NCBI GenBank assembly: GCA_030584065.1
Contig: CP129489.1
Span: forward strand, 3,760,235-3,824,234
Source of the DNA: Flavobacteriales bacterium
Lineage (GTDB): Bacteria; Bacteroidota; Bacteroidia; Flavobacteriales_F; PHOS-HE28
DNA: 64,000 bases
Direction of reading: 5' to 3'
Part shown: one piece after another, positions 1 through 8,066 of the stretch
Numbering within the stretch: the stretch's first letter is position 1
How the letters are laid out: each line of letters opens with the position of its first letter
Position numbers and translations under genes: made by a program
The notes under the pieces: model-generated
Database searches by the model: none
The model's input: only the letters and a program-made list of their open reading frames with translations
Told to the model about the DNA's origin: nothing

Positions 1-3000
1 AGCCGCCCACTGCGAGGTCCTGGATCGTCGCTCCGCTTGCCACGAATGCATCGGGCCCGCTCCAGGCGAAGGTGATGGGCGCGATGCCGCCGGAAACGGA
101 TGCGGAAAGGACACCATCGGATGCGCCGGCGCAGCTTGTGCCATAGCCATTGTAAAGCGCTGCGGTAATCGAGGTGGTCAGCGTGTCCGGCGCCGTGACC
201 TCGATCTGGGCCGATTCCCGGCATCCGTTGCTGTCCGTCACGGTGAGCAAGTAGGTGCCGGCCCCAAGGCCGCTGATATCCGCATCAGCGCTGGTGTACC
301 CACCCGGTCCTGACCAGGATACCGTGAGCGGTGCCGTGCCGCCTGAGATCGTGGCATCGATCGCCCCGTCCATTGCATCGGGGCAGCTCACGCCTGCGCC
401 GTTGTGATCGGCCACGGTGAGCGATATGACGATATCGCCCGGCTGGGTCACGGTGTAGGTGGCGGATGCGGTGCAGCCGTTGGCATCGGTGGCGACGAGC
501 TGGTAACTCCCGCTCGCCAATGCGCTGATGTCTTCCGTCGTAGCGGCGAATCCCTCAGGCCCGCTCCATGCAAAGCTCAACGCCCCTGTGCCGCCTGAGG
601 CTGCTGCATCGATGGCGCCGCTCGCCAGGCCGGAGCACTCGGCAGGGCTCACCGATGCGGTGACGGCGATCGCTGGGGGTTCGGTCAGCGTGAATGCGGT
701 GTCGTAGACGCACCCGAGCGCGTCGAAGGCATGCAGGTAGTAGACGGCCGGCCCGAGGCCCGTGAGGTCCTCGATGCCGGTGGCGTTGCCGAAGCTGTCG
801 CTCCACTGATGCGTGTAGGGCGCAAGGCCTCCGCTCATCTGCAGGTCCACGGCAGCATTCTCGGCCCCGTTGCAGCTGATCGGCGTTACCGCCAGGGTGA
901 CCGCCAGCGGACCCGCGGGACCAAGGATCGTGAGCGGCACGTACTTCGTTTCGTCACAGCCGTTGTTGTCCGACACGGCCACGAGGTAGTCGCCCGGGGC
1001 GAGCCCGGTGGCGGTGAGGCCGGTCTGTGGCGGAGCCGTGTTCCAGAGGATGCTGTAGGAGCCGCTGCCGCCGCTCACATCAAGCGTGGCGGTGCCATCG
1101 GCCTCGCCGAAGCAGGTGACGTGCGTGACGGATTCGAAGTAGGCCCAGAGCTCGGCGGAAGCGCCGCCCACGATCGCTGCCGCAGCCGTTTCGCAGCCGA
1201 GCGCATCGGTGACCGTCACGGTGTAGCTGCCCGCAAGGAGGCCTGTGGCGCTCGGACCGCCCTGTGCAGGGCTGGTGTTCCATGCAAAGGCATAAGGTGC
1301 GGTGCCTCCGGTGGCAGCAGCCTGTGCGCTGCCCGTGGCCGCATCGAAACACAGTGCATCGGTCGTGCCCGTGATTACGGCTTGGAGCGGCTGGAGCGGC
1401 TGGCCGATAACGGCTTCCGCGATTGCGGTGCAGCCATAGGCGTCCGTGATGGTGCAGGTGTAGGTGCCCGCGGCCAATCCGTCGGCCACCGTGCCGTCCT
1501 GACCGGGACTGGTGGACCATGCGTAGCTATAGGGTGCATTACCGCCCGCTGCCAGGATGGATGCCGAACCATCGTTGCCGCCATGGCAGCTGGCATCCGC
1601 AATGGAGGCCACGGTGCCCGTCAAGGGTGGTGGCTCAACCAGCATATACGTTGCCGTAGCGCTGCAGCCATGAGCGTCCGTCGCCGTCAGCTGATAGTTG
1701 CCGGCAGCGAGGCCGCTGAGGTTCTGCTGCACGGCTGAGAATCCGTTGGGGCCGGACCAGGCAAAGCCATAGGGCCCGGTCCCGCCATCGATGTTCGCAC
1801 TCAGCGCACCGGTGCTTTCGCCGCCACAGGCGATGTTCTGCCCGAAAGGGAGGATGGAAGGGGTGAGTGCGATGGAGAGCGGCGCCGGGCTGCCCACGTT
1901 GAATGCCCGCGTGTGGTTGCATCCATTCGCATCGGTGATGGTTACGGCATAGTCGCCGGTTCCGATCCCCACCAGGTCCTCGGTGGCGGCGGTGAATCCG
2001 TCGGGCCCCGTCCAAGCGAAGGAGTACGGCGCTTGGCCACCACCGATCGTCAAGCCGATCGCGCCGTTGGATGCACCATGGCAGAGGGGTTGGACGATGG
2101 TGCCGGTGATCACCGGGTCGCTCACCTCCACCATGCGACTGACCGTGCGGGTGCAGGCTCCCGAGGCAACGGTGAGCGAATAGGCTGTGGTTGAGGTCGG
2201 AGAGGCGATAGGATTCGGGCAATCGCTGCAGCTGAGTCCTGCTGCCGGGCTCCAGCTGTAGGTGGACCCTCCCGTCACGCTGATTGGCACGGATCCCCCC
2301 GGGCAGATGGTGGCATCGGGCGAAACCGCTACGGTGAGCGAGTCGGAGAGCGGCACGGTCAAGGAGTCGAGCACGGCACCCGCGCAATAGGGATTGCCCA
2401 AGAGGAACAGCAGCGTCTCAGCAGGCTCTTGCAGCCCGTCCACGATTGGTGTGATGGGGACATCCGCATGCGCAGCACCCGCGGGGATGACGATGGTTTT
2501 CGCCATGTCCGGGTCGGGGTCGCCGATGACGGCATAGTCCACACCGTTGATGGCCGAGCCTTGCAGGTAATAGGTCAATGTCACCGGGGTGGGCAGCACG
2601 GGATCGCGCGTGAACCGCACGAAGCCCGGGTTGCAGCCCTCCACGAGCTCGGCCCCGCCATTGGCGGTGACTGCGCTCAAGGTGATGCTGGGACTCTGGA
2701 TGCGCTCGATGAAGACCCAGCTGTCGAACTTGCGGTCGCTGGCATCCGCCACGATCAACTTGAGGTGGTAGGTCTGGCAGGGCTGAACCGGGGAGCGCGC
2801 CACCAGATTGCGCGTGAAGCCATCCATCTGCAGCTGCTGTCCGCCCGGGTTGTGCTGGAAGTGCGCGCTGTTCTGCCCTGCGTTCACATTGTTGATGGCC
2901 ACGGCGGTGCTCGTGCTGGGGATGAGCGCGATGTTCCGGTCGTTGCCGATGCCCGGGTCGCCGGTGATGCCTGGCCCGCTGATGAAGAACCCGAAAACGT

Positions 3001-3478
3001 CGTTGTATTGCGAGCCCACCCACTCGTTGTACTCCTCGCTGCCGAAGACGAAATTGAAGCTGAGGCTGTCGCCGCTGGGAATCACGTCGAATTCGAAGCG
3101 GCATGCATCATAAGTGGTGCGGCCGGTGACGGCATTGAGGATGGAGCTGCCCGGCGTGCCTTGCTGGAAGGTGCGGTTCTCCGCGTTGTTGGGGCCGATA
3201 GCGTCCGTGATGCGGCCGCTCGTCAGCACCACCCCGGCATCGAGCCCGAGCAGTCCGCCGCTGTTGGTGAATGAGCCGTAGCCCTCCCCATGGCAGGTGA
3301 TGGTCGGGTTCAGGATCTGAACGCCGTTGCCGGTGATCGTCTGGGCCAGCGCCTGCAGATCGGTCTGGGGCGCAACGCTCAGCTGAGCCCGTAGGCCTGA
3401 GGCGATGAGCACGACGCTGCTCGCCAGTGCCGCGCGGCGAAGCGCTTGGCGGATGCCGGGTTGCGCCTGCCGGATCAT
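1..3478 (-). CDS. Choice-of-anchor L / SprB-repeat surface adhesin (3' part outside window)
   Basis: Large secreted surface protein; 1159 residues are visible and the frame is still open at the left edge. The start at 3478 is followed by a signal peptide ending near GLRAQ. Residues about 26-253 form a choice-of-anchor L domain, recognised by FVFGSEEYNEWVGS and NDVFGFFISGPG. A Calx-beta-like stretch follows at about 279-359. From about 460 onward there are nine SprB-type repeats of roughly 80-85 residues, each starting with Cys-x-G and ending in TDAxGC with APYxxxWSGP in the middle. Such proteins are exported by the type IX system and act as cell-surface adhesins; the expected C-terminal sorting domain would lie beyond the window. 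The start overlaps the stop of the upstream gene by 4 bp (ATGA), implying translational coupling. The exact substrate or adhesion role cannot be read from sequence. Confidence 0.85.
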   Translation of the reverse strand, partial: MIRQAQPGIRQALRRAALASSVVLIASGLRAQLSVAPQTDLQALAQTITGNGVQILNPTITCHGEGYGSFTNSGGLLGLDAGVVLTSGRITDAIGPNNAENRTFQQGTPGSSILNAVTGRTTYDACRFEFDVIPSGDSLSFNFVFGSEEYNEWVGSQYNDVFGFFISGPGITGDPGIGNDRNIALIPSTSTAVAINNVNAGQNSAHFQHNPGGQQLQMDGFTRNLVARSPVQPCQTYHLKLIVADASDRKFDSWVFIERIQSPSITLSAVTANGGAELVEGCNPGFVRFTRDPVLPTPVTLTYYLQGSAINGVDYAVIGDPDPDMAKTIVIPAGAAHADVPITPIVDGLQEPAETLLFLLGNPYCAGAVLDSLTVPLSDSLTVAVSPDATICPGGSVPISVTGGSTYSWSPAAGLSCSDCPNPIASPTSTTAYSLTVASGACTRTVSRMVEVSDPVITGTIVQPLCHGASNGAIGLTIGGGQAPYSFAWTGPDGFTAATEDLVGIGTGDYAVTITDANGCNHTRAFNVGSPAPLSIALTPSILPFGQNIACGGESTGALSANIDGGTGPYGFAWSGPNGFSAVQQNLSGLAAGNYQLTATDAHGCSATATYMLVEPPPLTGTVASIADASCHGGNDGSASILAAGGNAPYSYAWSTSPGQDGTVADGLAAGTYTCTITDAYGCTAIAEAVIGQPLQPLQAVITGTTDALCFDAATGSAQAAATGGTAPYAFAWNTSPAQGGPSATGLLAGSYTVTVTDALGCETAAAAIVGGASAELWAYFESVTHVTCFGEADGTATLDVSGGSGSYSILWNTAPPQTGLTATGLAPGDYLVAVSDNNGCDETKYVPLTILGPAGPLAVTLAVTPISCNGAENAAVDLQMSGGLAPYTHQWSDSFGNATGIEDLTGLGPAVYYLHAFDALGCVYDTAFTLTEPPAIAVTASVSPAECSGLASGAIDAAASGGTGALSFAWSGPEGFAATTEDISALASGSYQLVATDANGCTASATYTVTQPGDIVISLTVADHNGAGVSCPDAMDGAIDATISGGTAPLTVSWSGPGGYTSADADISGLGAGTYLLTVTDSNGCRESAQIEVTAPDTLTTSITAALYNGYGTSCAGASDGVLSASVSGGIAPITFAWSGPDAFVASGATIQDLAVGG

Positions 3479-3846
3479 CGGTTGCGTTGTTGGGCGCAGG
3501 CCTCCTCGGCCTCCGACAGTCCATGGTCGACTTCGGTGATCCGTGCCGCGTGGATGCGCGCGCGCATCACCGGCAGGGAGCGTTCCTTCGCCATCGACCG
3601 GGGGCCGCCCTCGGTGGCCTCGAAGACCAGCAGCCCTGCAGGGACGCAGGCGAAGACCAGCTTCAATCCCGGCTCTGCGGCCAGTGAACGGGTCAGCGCA
3701 TCGCGGTCCTGTGTCGTAAGCCCTTCCACCTGAACGGCATAGGTGCGGTGGCCTTGTGACCCGGATTGTCCTTGGGCCTCTATGGAGGAGAGCAGGATGG
3801 CGGCCGCTACTGCAAGCATCCATCCGAAGCATGTGGTCTGCTTCAT
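3475..3846 (-). CDS. Small secreted protein, possible ferredoxin/HMA-like fold
   Basis: A 123-residue protein with a clear signal peptide (hydrophobic AVAAAILLSS, cleavage near IEAQG) and a mature part of about 95 residues. The alternating pattern (YAVQVEGLTTQDRDALTRSL, then KLVFACVPAGLLVFEA) resembles a beta-alpha-beta ferredoxin-like domain of the heavy-metal-associated type, but the CxxC metal motif is absent, so I do not assign metal binding. Its stop overlaps the start of the downstream adhesin gene by 4 bp, so the two are probably translated together and may work together at the envelope. The upstream neighbour is rlmB, 143 bp away, with no convincing promoter seen in that gap. I do not recognise a named family. 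Confidence 0.65.
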   Translation of the reverse strand: MKQTTCFGWMLAVAAAILLSSIEAQGQSGSQGHRTYAVQVEGLTTQDRDALTRSLAAEPGLKLVFACVPAGLLVFEATEGGPRSMAKERSLPVMRARIHAARITEVDHGLSEAEEACAQQRNR

Positions 3847-3989
3847 CGTCCTGATGTTCGGGGCTCTGCGGGGAGTGGTCCGCCGTAGCCGGTCAGTTCT
3901 GGACGCGTTATACCGCCGGAGGACCTTTAAGGTTCCTGTGGGGGGAGCGGGTGCAGGATCGGCACCCTGTCCAACGGCCGTTGAACAGG

Positions 3990-4727
3990 TCAGGCAGGGC
4001 GTCGGCTGAGGGCGGCATGCAGCGCGATGCCTGCCGCCACGCTCACGTTCAAGGAGCCTATGGCTCCGGCCATGGGGATGCGGGTCAGCTCATCGGCCAT
4101 GCGGAGCACCGCCTCGGAGAGCCCTTCACCCTCCGCGCCCAGCACCAGAACGAGTGGTCCGCCAAGGTCGGCTTTCTCCAGCGGAGTGGTGCCCTTCTCG
4201 GTGAGGGCGACGATCCGAAGGCCATGCGCTCGCGCGCGGTTCAGCCCGTCGGTGAGGCGTCCCACGCGGCACACGGGTTTGCGCACCAAGGCCCCTGCGC
4301 TGCTCTTCACGGCATCGCTGCCCAATCGTGCCGTGCCCTGCTTGGGCACCAGCAGGGCATGCGCGCCGAAGCACTCCGCACTGCGCGCGATGGCACCGAG
4401 GTTGCGCACATCCGTCACCTGGTCGAGCGCCACGATCAACGGGGTTTCGCCGCGCTCATAGGCCATGGCGATCACCTCGTCGAGGTCCTGTTCTTCCACC
4501 TGGCTCAGCAGGCCGATGACGCCCTGATGCTCCGTACGGGTGAGCCGATCGAGCTTCTCAACGGGCACGGGCTGCCAGGGGATGCCCCGCTCCAGGGCCA
4601 GCGCCCTGATCTCCCGTATGCCATCGCCTCCGGCTTCCCGGCGCAGGAGGATCTTCTCCACGTTCTTGCCCGCGCGGATCGCTTCGATCACGGGCCATAT
4701 CCCGCAGATGAGTTCCTTGTCAGCCAT
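3990..4727 (-). CDS. rlmB: 23S rRNA (guanosine-2'-O-)-methyltransferase RlmB-type (SpoU/TrmH family)
   Basis: SPOUT-fold RNA 2'-O-ribose methyltransferase of about 245 residues, the usual length. The N-terminal substrate-binding domain begins ELICGIWPVIEAI. The C-terminal knotted domain shows the three SpoU motifs: DVRNLGAIARSAECFGAH, VLGAEGEGLS and IPMAGAIGSLNVSVAAGIAL, which hold the catalytic Arg/Asn and the S-adenosylmethionine loop. RlmB methylates G2251 in the peptidyltransferase P-loop. I chose the start at 4727 (MADKEL) because the extension to 4859 is Pro/Cys-rich and unlike the family. Homologous TrmH proteins with other RNA targets exist, so the precise nucleotide is inferred. Confidence 0.88.
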   Translation of the reverse strand: MADKELICGIWPVIEAIRAGKNVEKILLRREAGGDGIREIRALALERGIPWQPVPVEKLDRLTRTEHQGVIGLLSQVEEQDLDEVIAMAYERGETPLIVALDQVTDVRNLGAIARSAECFGAHALLVPKQGTARLGSDAVKSSAGALVRKPVCRVGRLTDGLNRARAHGLRIVALTEKGTTPLEKADLGGPLVLVLGAEGEGLSEAVLRMADELTRIPMAGAIGSLNVSVAAGIALHAALSRRPA

Positions 4728-4807
4728 GGTCGGTTTGCGCTGCCCGCATCGGTTCGGAGCCTGCCGGGCGCAGTGGATTTGGGGCGTGGGGCATGGTGCG
4801 GACGGGC

Positions 4808-6088
4808 TCAGTTCTGGTGGACGCGGCCGTTTCGCCAGCTCTCCACATTGCGGTACCAAGCGCCCTTGAACATCGGATCGCGGTCCAGCCGGTAATCGTT
4901 GTCGCTGAGTGCGCTCGGGCGCTTCACGAAGTTGAAGGAAAGGCTCATGATGTTGTTCTCCTCCCCGTAGGTCCAGGTCTCGCCCGTTTCGCTCCGGTAG
5001 ATGGAGGTCGGCGTGCCGAAGATGATGTGCACGAGGCCACGATCGGTTCGCCAGCCCTCCACCACGGAGCTGAAATGCCGGTTGGCATTCTCCACGCGTC
5101 CGTAGTATATGCGGATGGCCTCCCTGGCGCGCTCGCGGTCACCGGCCGCGTCAAGCCAGAATCGCTCCATCGCCTTGCGTGCATCGGGTTCATTCGTCAT
5201 CCGCTCGTATTCCTGTGTGCTGGTGATGTAGCGCAAGGGGCGCAGCAGGTCGTGCGGCTCATCAACGTATGGAAAGGCGGTTTCCAGCACTGTGAGGACG
5301 TAGCAGTCCCCTTGGCCGGTAGCCGAATCCGCGCAGAACCGGTAGGCCCCCGGCCGCAAGCCGCCCAGGATGGCCTTGCCGGCAGAGTCGAGCGGCACCG
5401 TGAAGGCGGAATCCGCAGCGACATCGTCGTTATTGCGCGTATCCTGGCTGAACACGGGCATCGGTAACGCGGCATCCAAGGGGTGCCGTGTGACGCTGAT
5501 CGGACGCCCGGCCATCGCTTCATTCCTCAGCGCCACGGGCCTTCCGAGGGGCAGGTGGTCCTCGAAGAGCGGCAGCCCCGTCGCCGGGTCGATCGGCATG
5601 AAGTACTGCTGCGACCCGGGTGCTCCGTCGTGCACGCGCAGCATAACCACCGTTTCATTGTCTCGGTTGAGGTCGCGCGCGGCCACCTTCACCACGAAGC
5701 TGCTGCCCGGGCGCCGGCGCAGCTGCATGCTGCCGATCAGCTCGCGCTCTTCGCCAGGCGCATCGCTGCGGTCCTGTACCAGGGTGCTGGCGCTGTCGAT
5801 CACCTGGCGCGACGACCATGCGGCGAAGGCCCCGTAGGTGATGCGCACGCGGGCTTTGAACGGACCGCCCTCCCCATCGCCTTTGTAGAGCAGGTCGGCG
5901 GTGTTCAACTTGAAGTAAAGGGTCGTGAGTCCGGCGTCCGAGTGATGCACGCGCGCATCCAGTCGTATGGAGGCCGGTCCCCTGCCATAGACGTGGACCA
6001 GGTTGTCGCGCTGGAGCAGGGGGGGCCGCGAGCCGCAGCCCGCTGCGAGCAGTGCCAGGAGCACGAGGATGGTCGGTGCGGTCCGCAT
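4808..6088 (-). CDS. GWxTD domain-containing lipoprotein
   Basis: A 426-residue lipoprotein with a type II signal peptide and lipobox LLAAGC (acylated Cys18). The C-terminal third carries the diagnostic GWRTDRG motif followed by IFGTPTSIYRSETGETWTYG, typical of the GWxTD domain common in Bacteroidota. The N-terminal part is beta-rich and without recognisable enzymatic motifs. The start lies 2 bp after the stop of rmuC, so the two genes are almost certainly co-transcribed. Function of the family is unknown; the location suggests an envelope protein anchored in the inner leaflet of the outer membrane. Confidence 0.85.
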   Translation of the reverse strand: MRTAPTILVLLALLAAGCGSRPPLLQRDNLVHVYGRGPASIRLDARVHHSDAGLTTLYFKLNTADLLYKGDGEGGPFKARVRITYGAFAAWSSRQVIDSASTLVQDRSDAPGEERELIGSMQLRRRPGSSFVVKVAARDLNRDNETVVMLRVHDGAPGSQQYFMPIDPATGLPLFEDHLPLGRPVALRNEAMAGRPISVTRHPLDAALPMPVFSQDTRNNDDVAADSAFTVPLDSAGKAILGGLRPGAYRFCADSATGQGDCYVLTVLETAFPYVDEPHDLLRPLRYITSTQEYERMTNEPDARKAMERFWLDAAGDRERAREAIRIYYGRVENANRHFSSVVEGWRTDRGLVHIIFGTPTSIYRSETGETWTYGEENNIMSLSFNFVKRPSALSDNDYRLDRDPMFKGAWYRNVESWRNGRVHQN

Positions 6089-6090
6089 GG

Positions 6091-7395
6091 CTATTCCTCC
6101 AGGGACCGGGCCAGCAACTTCTCGTTGATGCTCTTGTTGGTCTTCGCGCCGAGCTCCTTGAGCATCTCTGCCTGCCGCACAAGGTTGCCCGCGCCGGTGG
6201 AGAGCTTCTTCATGGATTCCTGGTAGGTCTGCTGTGCGCTGCCGATCGCCGCGCCTACGGCGATCAAGTCGTTCGTGAAGCCGGTGAACTTGTCGTAGAG
6301 CAGGCCCGCGCGCTCAGCGATCTCCATGTGGTTGCGCGCGATGCGCTCGTTCTTCCAGATGCCGTGGATGGTCCGCAGTGTGGCCATCAGCGTGGAGTGG
6401 GTCACCATCACCACCTGCCGGTCATAGGCTTCCTGGAAGATCTCCGGCCGCTCGCGCAAGGCGAGGAGGAAGGCTGGCTCAATGGGCACGAACATGAGCA
6501 CGAAGTCCACGCTCCGAACCCCGTATAGCTTGGTGTAGTCCTTCTCGGATAGCCCCTTGGCGTGCGCGCGCAGGCTCTCCACGTGCAGCTTCAGCAGCCG
6601 GCCGCGCTCGGCCTCGTCGGAGGCCGCGGCGAACCGTTCGTAGTGCAGCAGCGAGACCTTGCTGTCGATCACCAGGTGCTTGTCCTCCGGGAGCATCACC
6701 ACGGCATCGGGCCGCAGCCGCGAGCCATCGTGGAGCGTGGTGCTCTCCTGCATGCTGTACTCCTGGCCTTTCATCAGCCCTGAGGATTCGAGCAGCTTCT
6801 CCAGGATCATCTCGCCCCAAGCGCCCTGGGCCTGGGTGTCGCCCTTGAGCGCCTTGGTAAGGTCGTTGGCCTCCTGGCTCAGCTTCTGGTTCTGCTCCAC
6901 CAAGCGGCCGATCTCCGCCTTCAGCGCGAATCGCTCGCGCCCCTCGGCCTCGTATGCCTTGCGAACCTGCTCCTCGAATTCTCTGATGCGCTGCTGGAGC
7001 GGCTGCAGAAGGGTGCCGAGCTTCTCCTGATGCTGGGCGTTGAGCGCTTTGCCCCGGTCCTCGAGCAACCGGTTGGCGATGAGCTCGAACTCCTTCGTCA
7101 TGCGCTCCTGCAGCTGCTCGATCTCGGCCTTCTGCTCCTGGAGCCGCTGCTGGGCGTGCGCGCTGCGCTGCTGCTCGGCTGCCAGTTGGGCGCCGATGCC
7201 GGCGGCTTCACGGGCCCGCGCATCGCCGCGCTCCTGTGCTTGGGCGAGCTGCTCCTGCAGGGAGGCCTTCTCATCCTGGTGCGTCGCGCGAAGGCCGGCC
7301 ACTGCCTCCTCCAGTGCCCCTTTGGAGCGCCAGGCCTGCACGCCGAATCCCGCGAGGATCCCGAGCAGGAGGCCGATGAGGATGCCGGTGAGCAT
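6091..7395 (-). CDS. rmuC: RmuC family DNA recombination protein
   Basis: 434 residues with the RmuC layout: an N-terminal membrane anchor (LTGILIGLLLGILAGFGVQA), a long coiled coil over about residues 25-190 rich in Glu/Gln, then the conserved RmuC nuclease-like domain with GAWGEMILEKLLESSGL, RPDAVVMLPEDKHLVIDSK and FVLMFVPIEPAFL. RmuC limits recombination at short inverted repeats in E. coli. This genome carries several palindromic elements (see findings), which makes RmuC an interesting neighbour, although no link can be shown. A TACCTTCG promoter element ends only 7 nt before the start codon. The gene is 2 bp upstream of the GWxTD lipoprotein gene. Confidence 0.92.
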   Translation of the reverse strand: MLTGILIGLLLGILAGFGVQAWRSKGALEEAVAGLRATHQDEKASLQEQLAQAQERGDARAREAAGIGAQLAAEQQRSAHAQQRLQEQKAEIEQLQERMTKEFELIANRLLEDRGKALNAQHQEKLGTLLQPLQQRIREFEEQVRKAYEAEGRERFALKAEIGRLVEQNQKLSQEANDLTKALKGDTQAQGAWGEMILEKLLESSGLMKGQEYSMQESTTLHDGSRLRPDAVVMLPEDKHLVIDSKVSLLHYERFAAASDEAERGRLLKLHVESLRAHAKGLSEKDYTKLYGVRSVDFVLMFVPIEPAFLLALRERPEIFQEAYDRQVVMVTHSTLMATLRTIHGIWKNERIARNHMEIAERAGLLYDKFTGFTNDLIAVGAAIGSAQQTYQESMKKLSTGAGNLVRQAEMLKELGAKTNKSINEKLLARSLEE

Positions 7396-7402
7396 GGTGC
7401 CA

Positions 7403-7410
7403 CGAAGGTA
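7403..7410 (-). promoter_or_regulatory. Bacteroidota -7 promoter element (TACCTTCG) for rmuC
   Basis: Minus-strand TACCTTCG matches TAnnTTYG, a variant of the Bacteroidota -7 element TAnnTTTG. It ends 7 nt before the rmuC ATG, predicting a leaderless or nearly leaderless mRNA. No matching -33 TTG was found. Confidence 0.5.
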
Positions 7411-7425
7411 GCGCGGGCCGGGTCC

Positions 7426-8049
7426 TCAATTGTCCAGCACCACCACCAGCGCGCCCACGGGCACCTCGTCGTACAGGGCGATGACATCCGTGTTGCGCAT
7501 GCGGATGCAGCCCATGGAGCTGGGCGTGCCCACCGTGCACTCGCTGGCCGTGCCATGGATGTAGATGTAGCGGCCCCGGCTGTCCACGCCAGGGCCTTGG
7601 TTCACGCCGGGCTCAAGTCCGTCCAGCCAGAGGATCCGCGATGTGATCCAGTCCTTGTCCGTGCCCTCGGGGTCCGGGTCGGCCAGCCGGCCGGTGTAGA
7701 CGCGGTCCTTCAGGATGCCCATGGGCGGCACATCGTCGCCGATCTTCTCCGCCACGCGGTGCAGGCCGGTCGGCGTGCGGTAGCTGTCCACGGCCGTGCC
7801 GAGGCCATTGCGGGCCGTGGCGATGGGGAAATCGGCCACCAAGCGGCCCTCGCGGACATGGAAGAGCCGCTGCCGGTGCACGGAGATGTACAGCACATCG
7901 CTGGTGGCCGGCTGTTGCGGGTAGCGCACCGACAGGTATTCGAGCAGCATATCCGCAAGGCCCTGCTGCGGGTGCGGGTCCAAGGCCCGTACCTGCCCGA
8001 GCGACCAAGCCGCTACCGCCAGGAAGGCCAGCACAAAGGCGCTCCGCAT
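7426..8049 (-). CDS. L,D-transpeptidase (YkuD domain), secreted
   Basis: 207-residue secreted protein with signal peptide MRSAFVLAFLAVAAWSLGQ. The YkuD catalytic core shows the motif H-x15-S-x-GC-x-R as IYIHGTASE followed by SSMGCIRM, where the Cys is the nucleophile and the His and Arg complete the active site. These enzymes form 3-3 cross-links in peptidoglycan or attach proteins to it. The start at 8049 was chosen because it gives a good signal peptide; the longer frame to 8247 overlaps the neighbouring gene and has no family character. It sits 17 bp downstream of the DUF4139 gene on the same strand, probably in one transcript. Confidence 0.88.
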   Translation of the reverse strand: MRSAFVLAFLAVAAWSLGQVRALDPHPQQGLADMLLEYLSVRYPQQPATSDVLYISVHRQRLFHVREGRLVADFPIATARNGLGTAVDSYRTPTGLHRVAEKIGDDVPPMGILKDRVYTGRLADPDPEGTDKDWITSRILWLDGLEPGVNQGPGVDSRGRYIYIHGTASECTVGTPSSMGCIRMRNTDVIALYDEVPVGALVVVLDN

Positions 8050-8066
8050 GCCTGCGAAGTTCGGCG

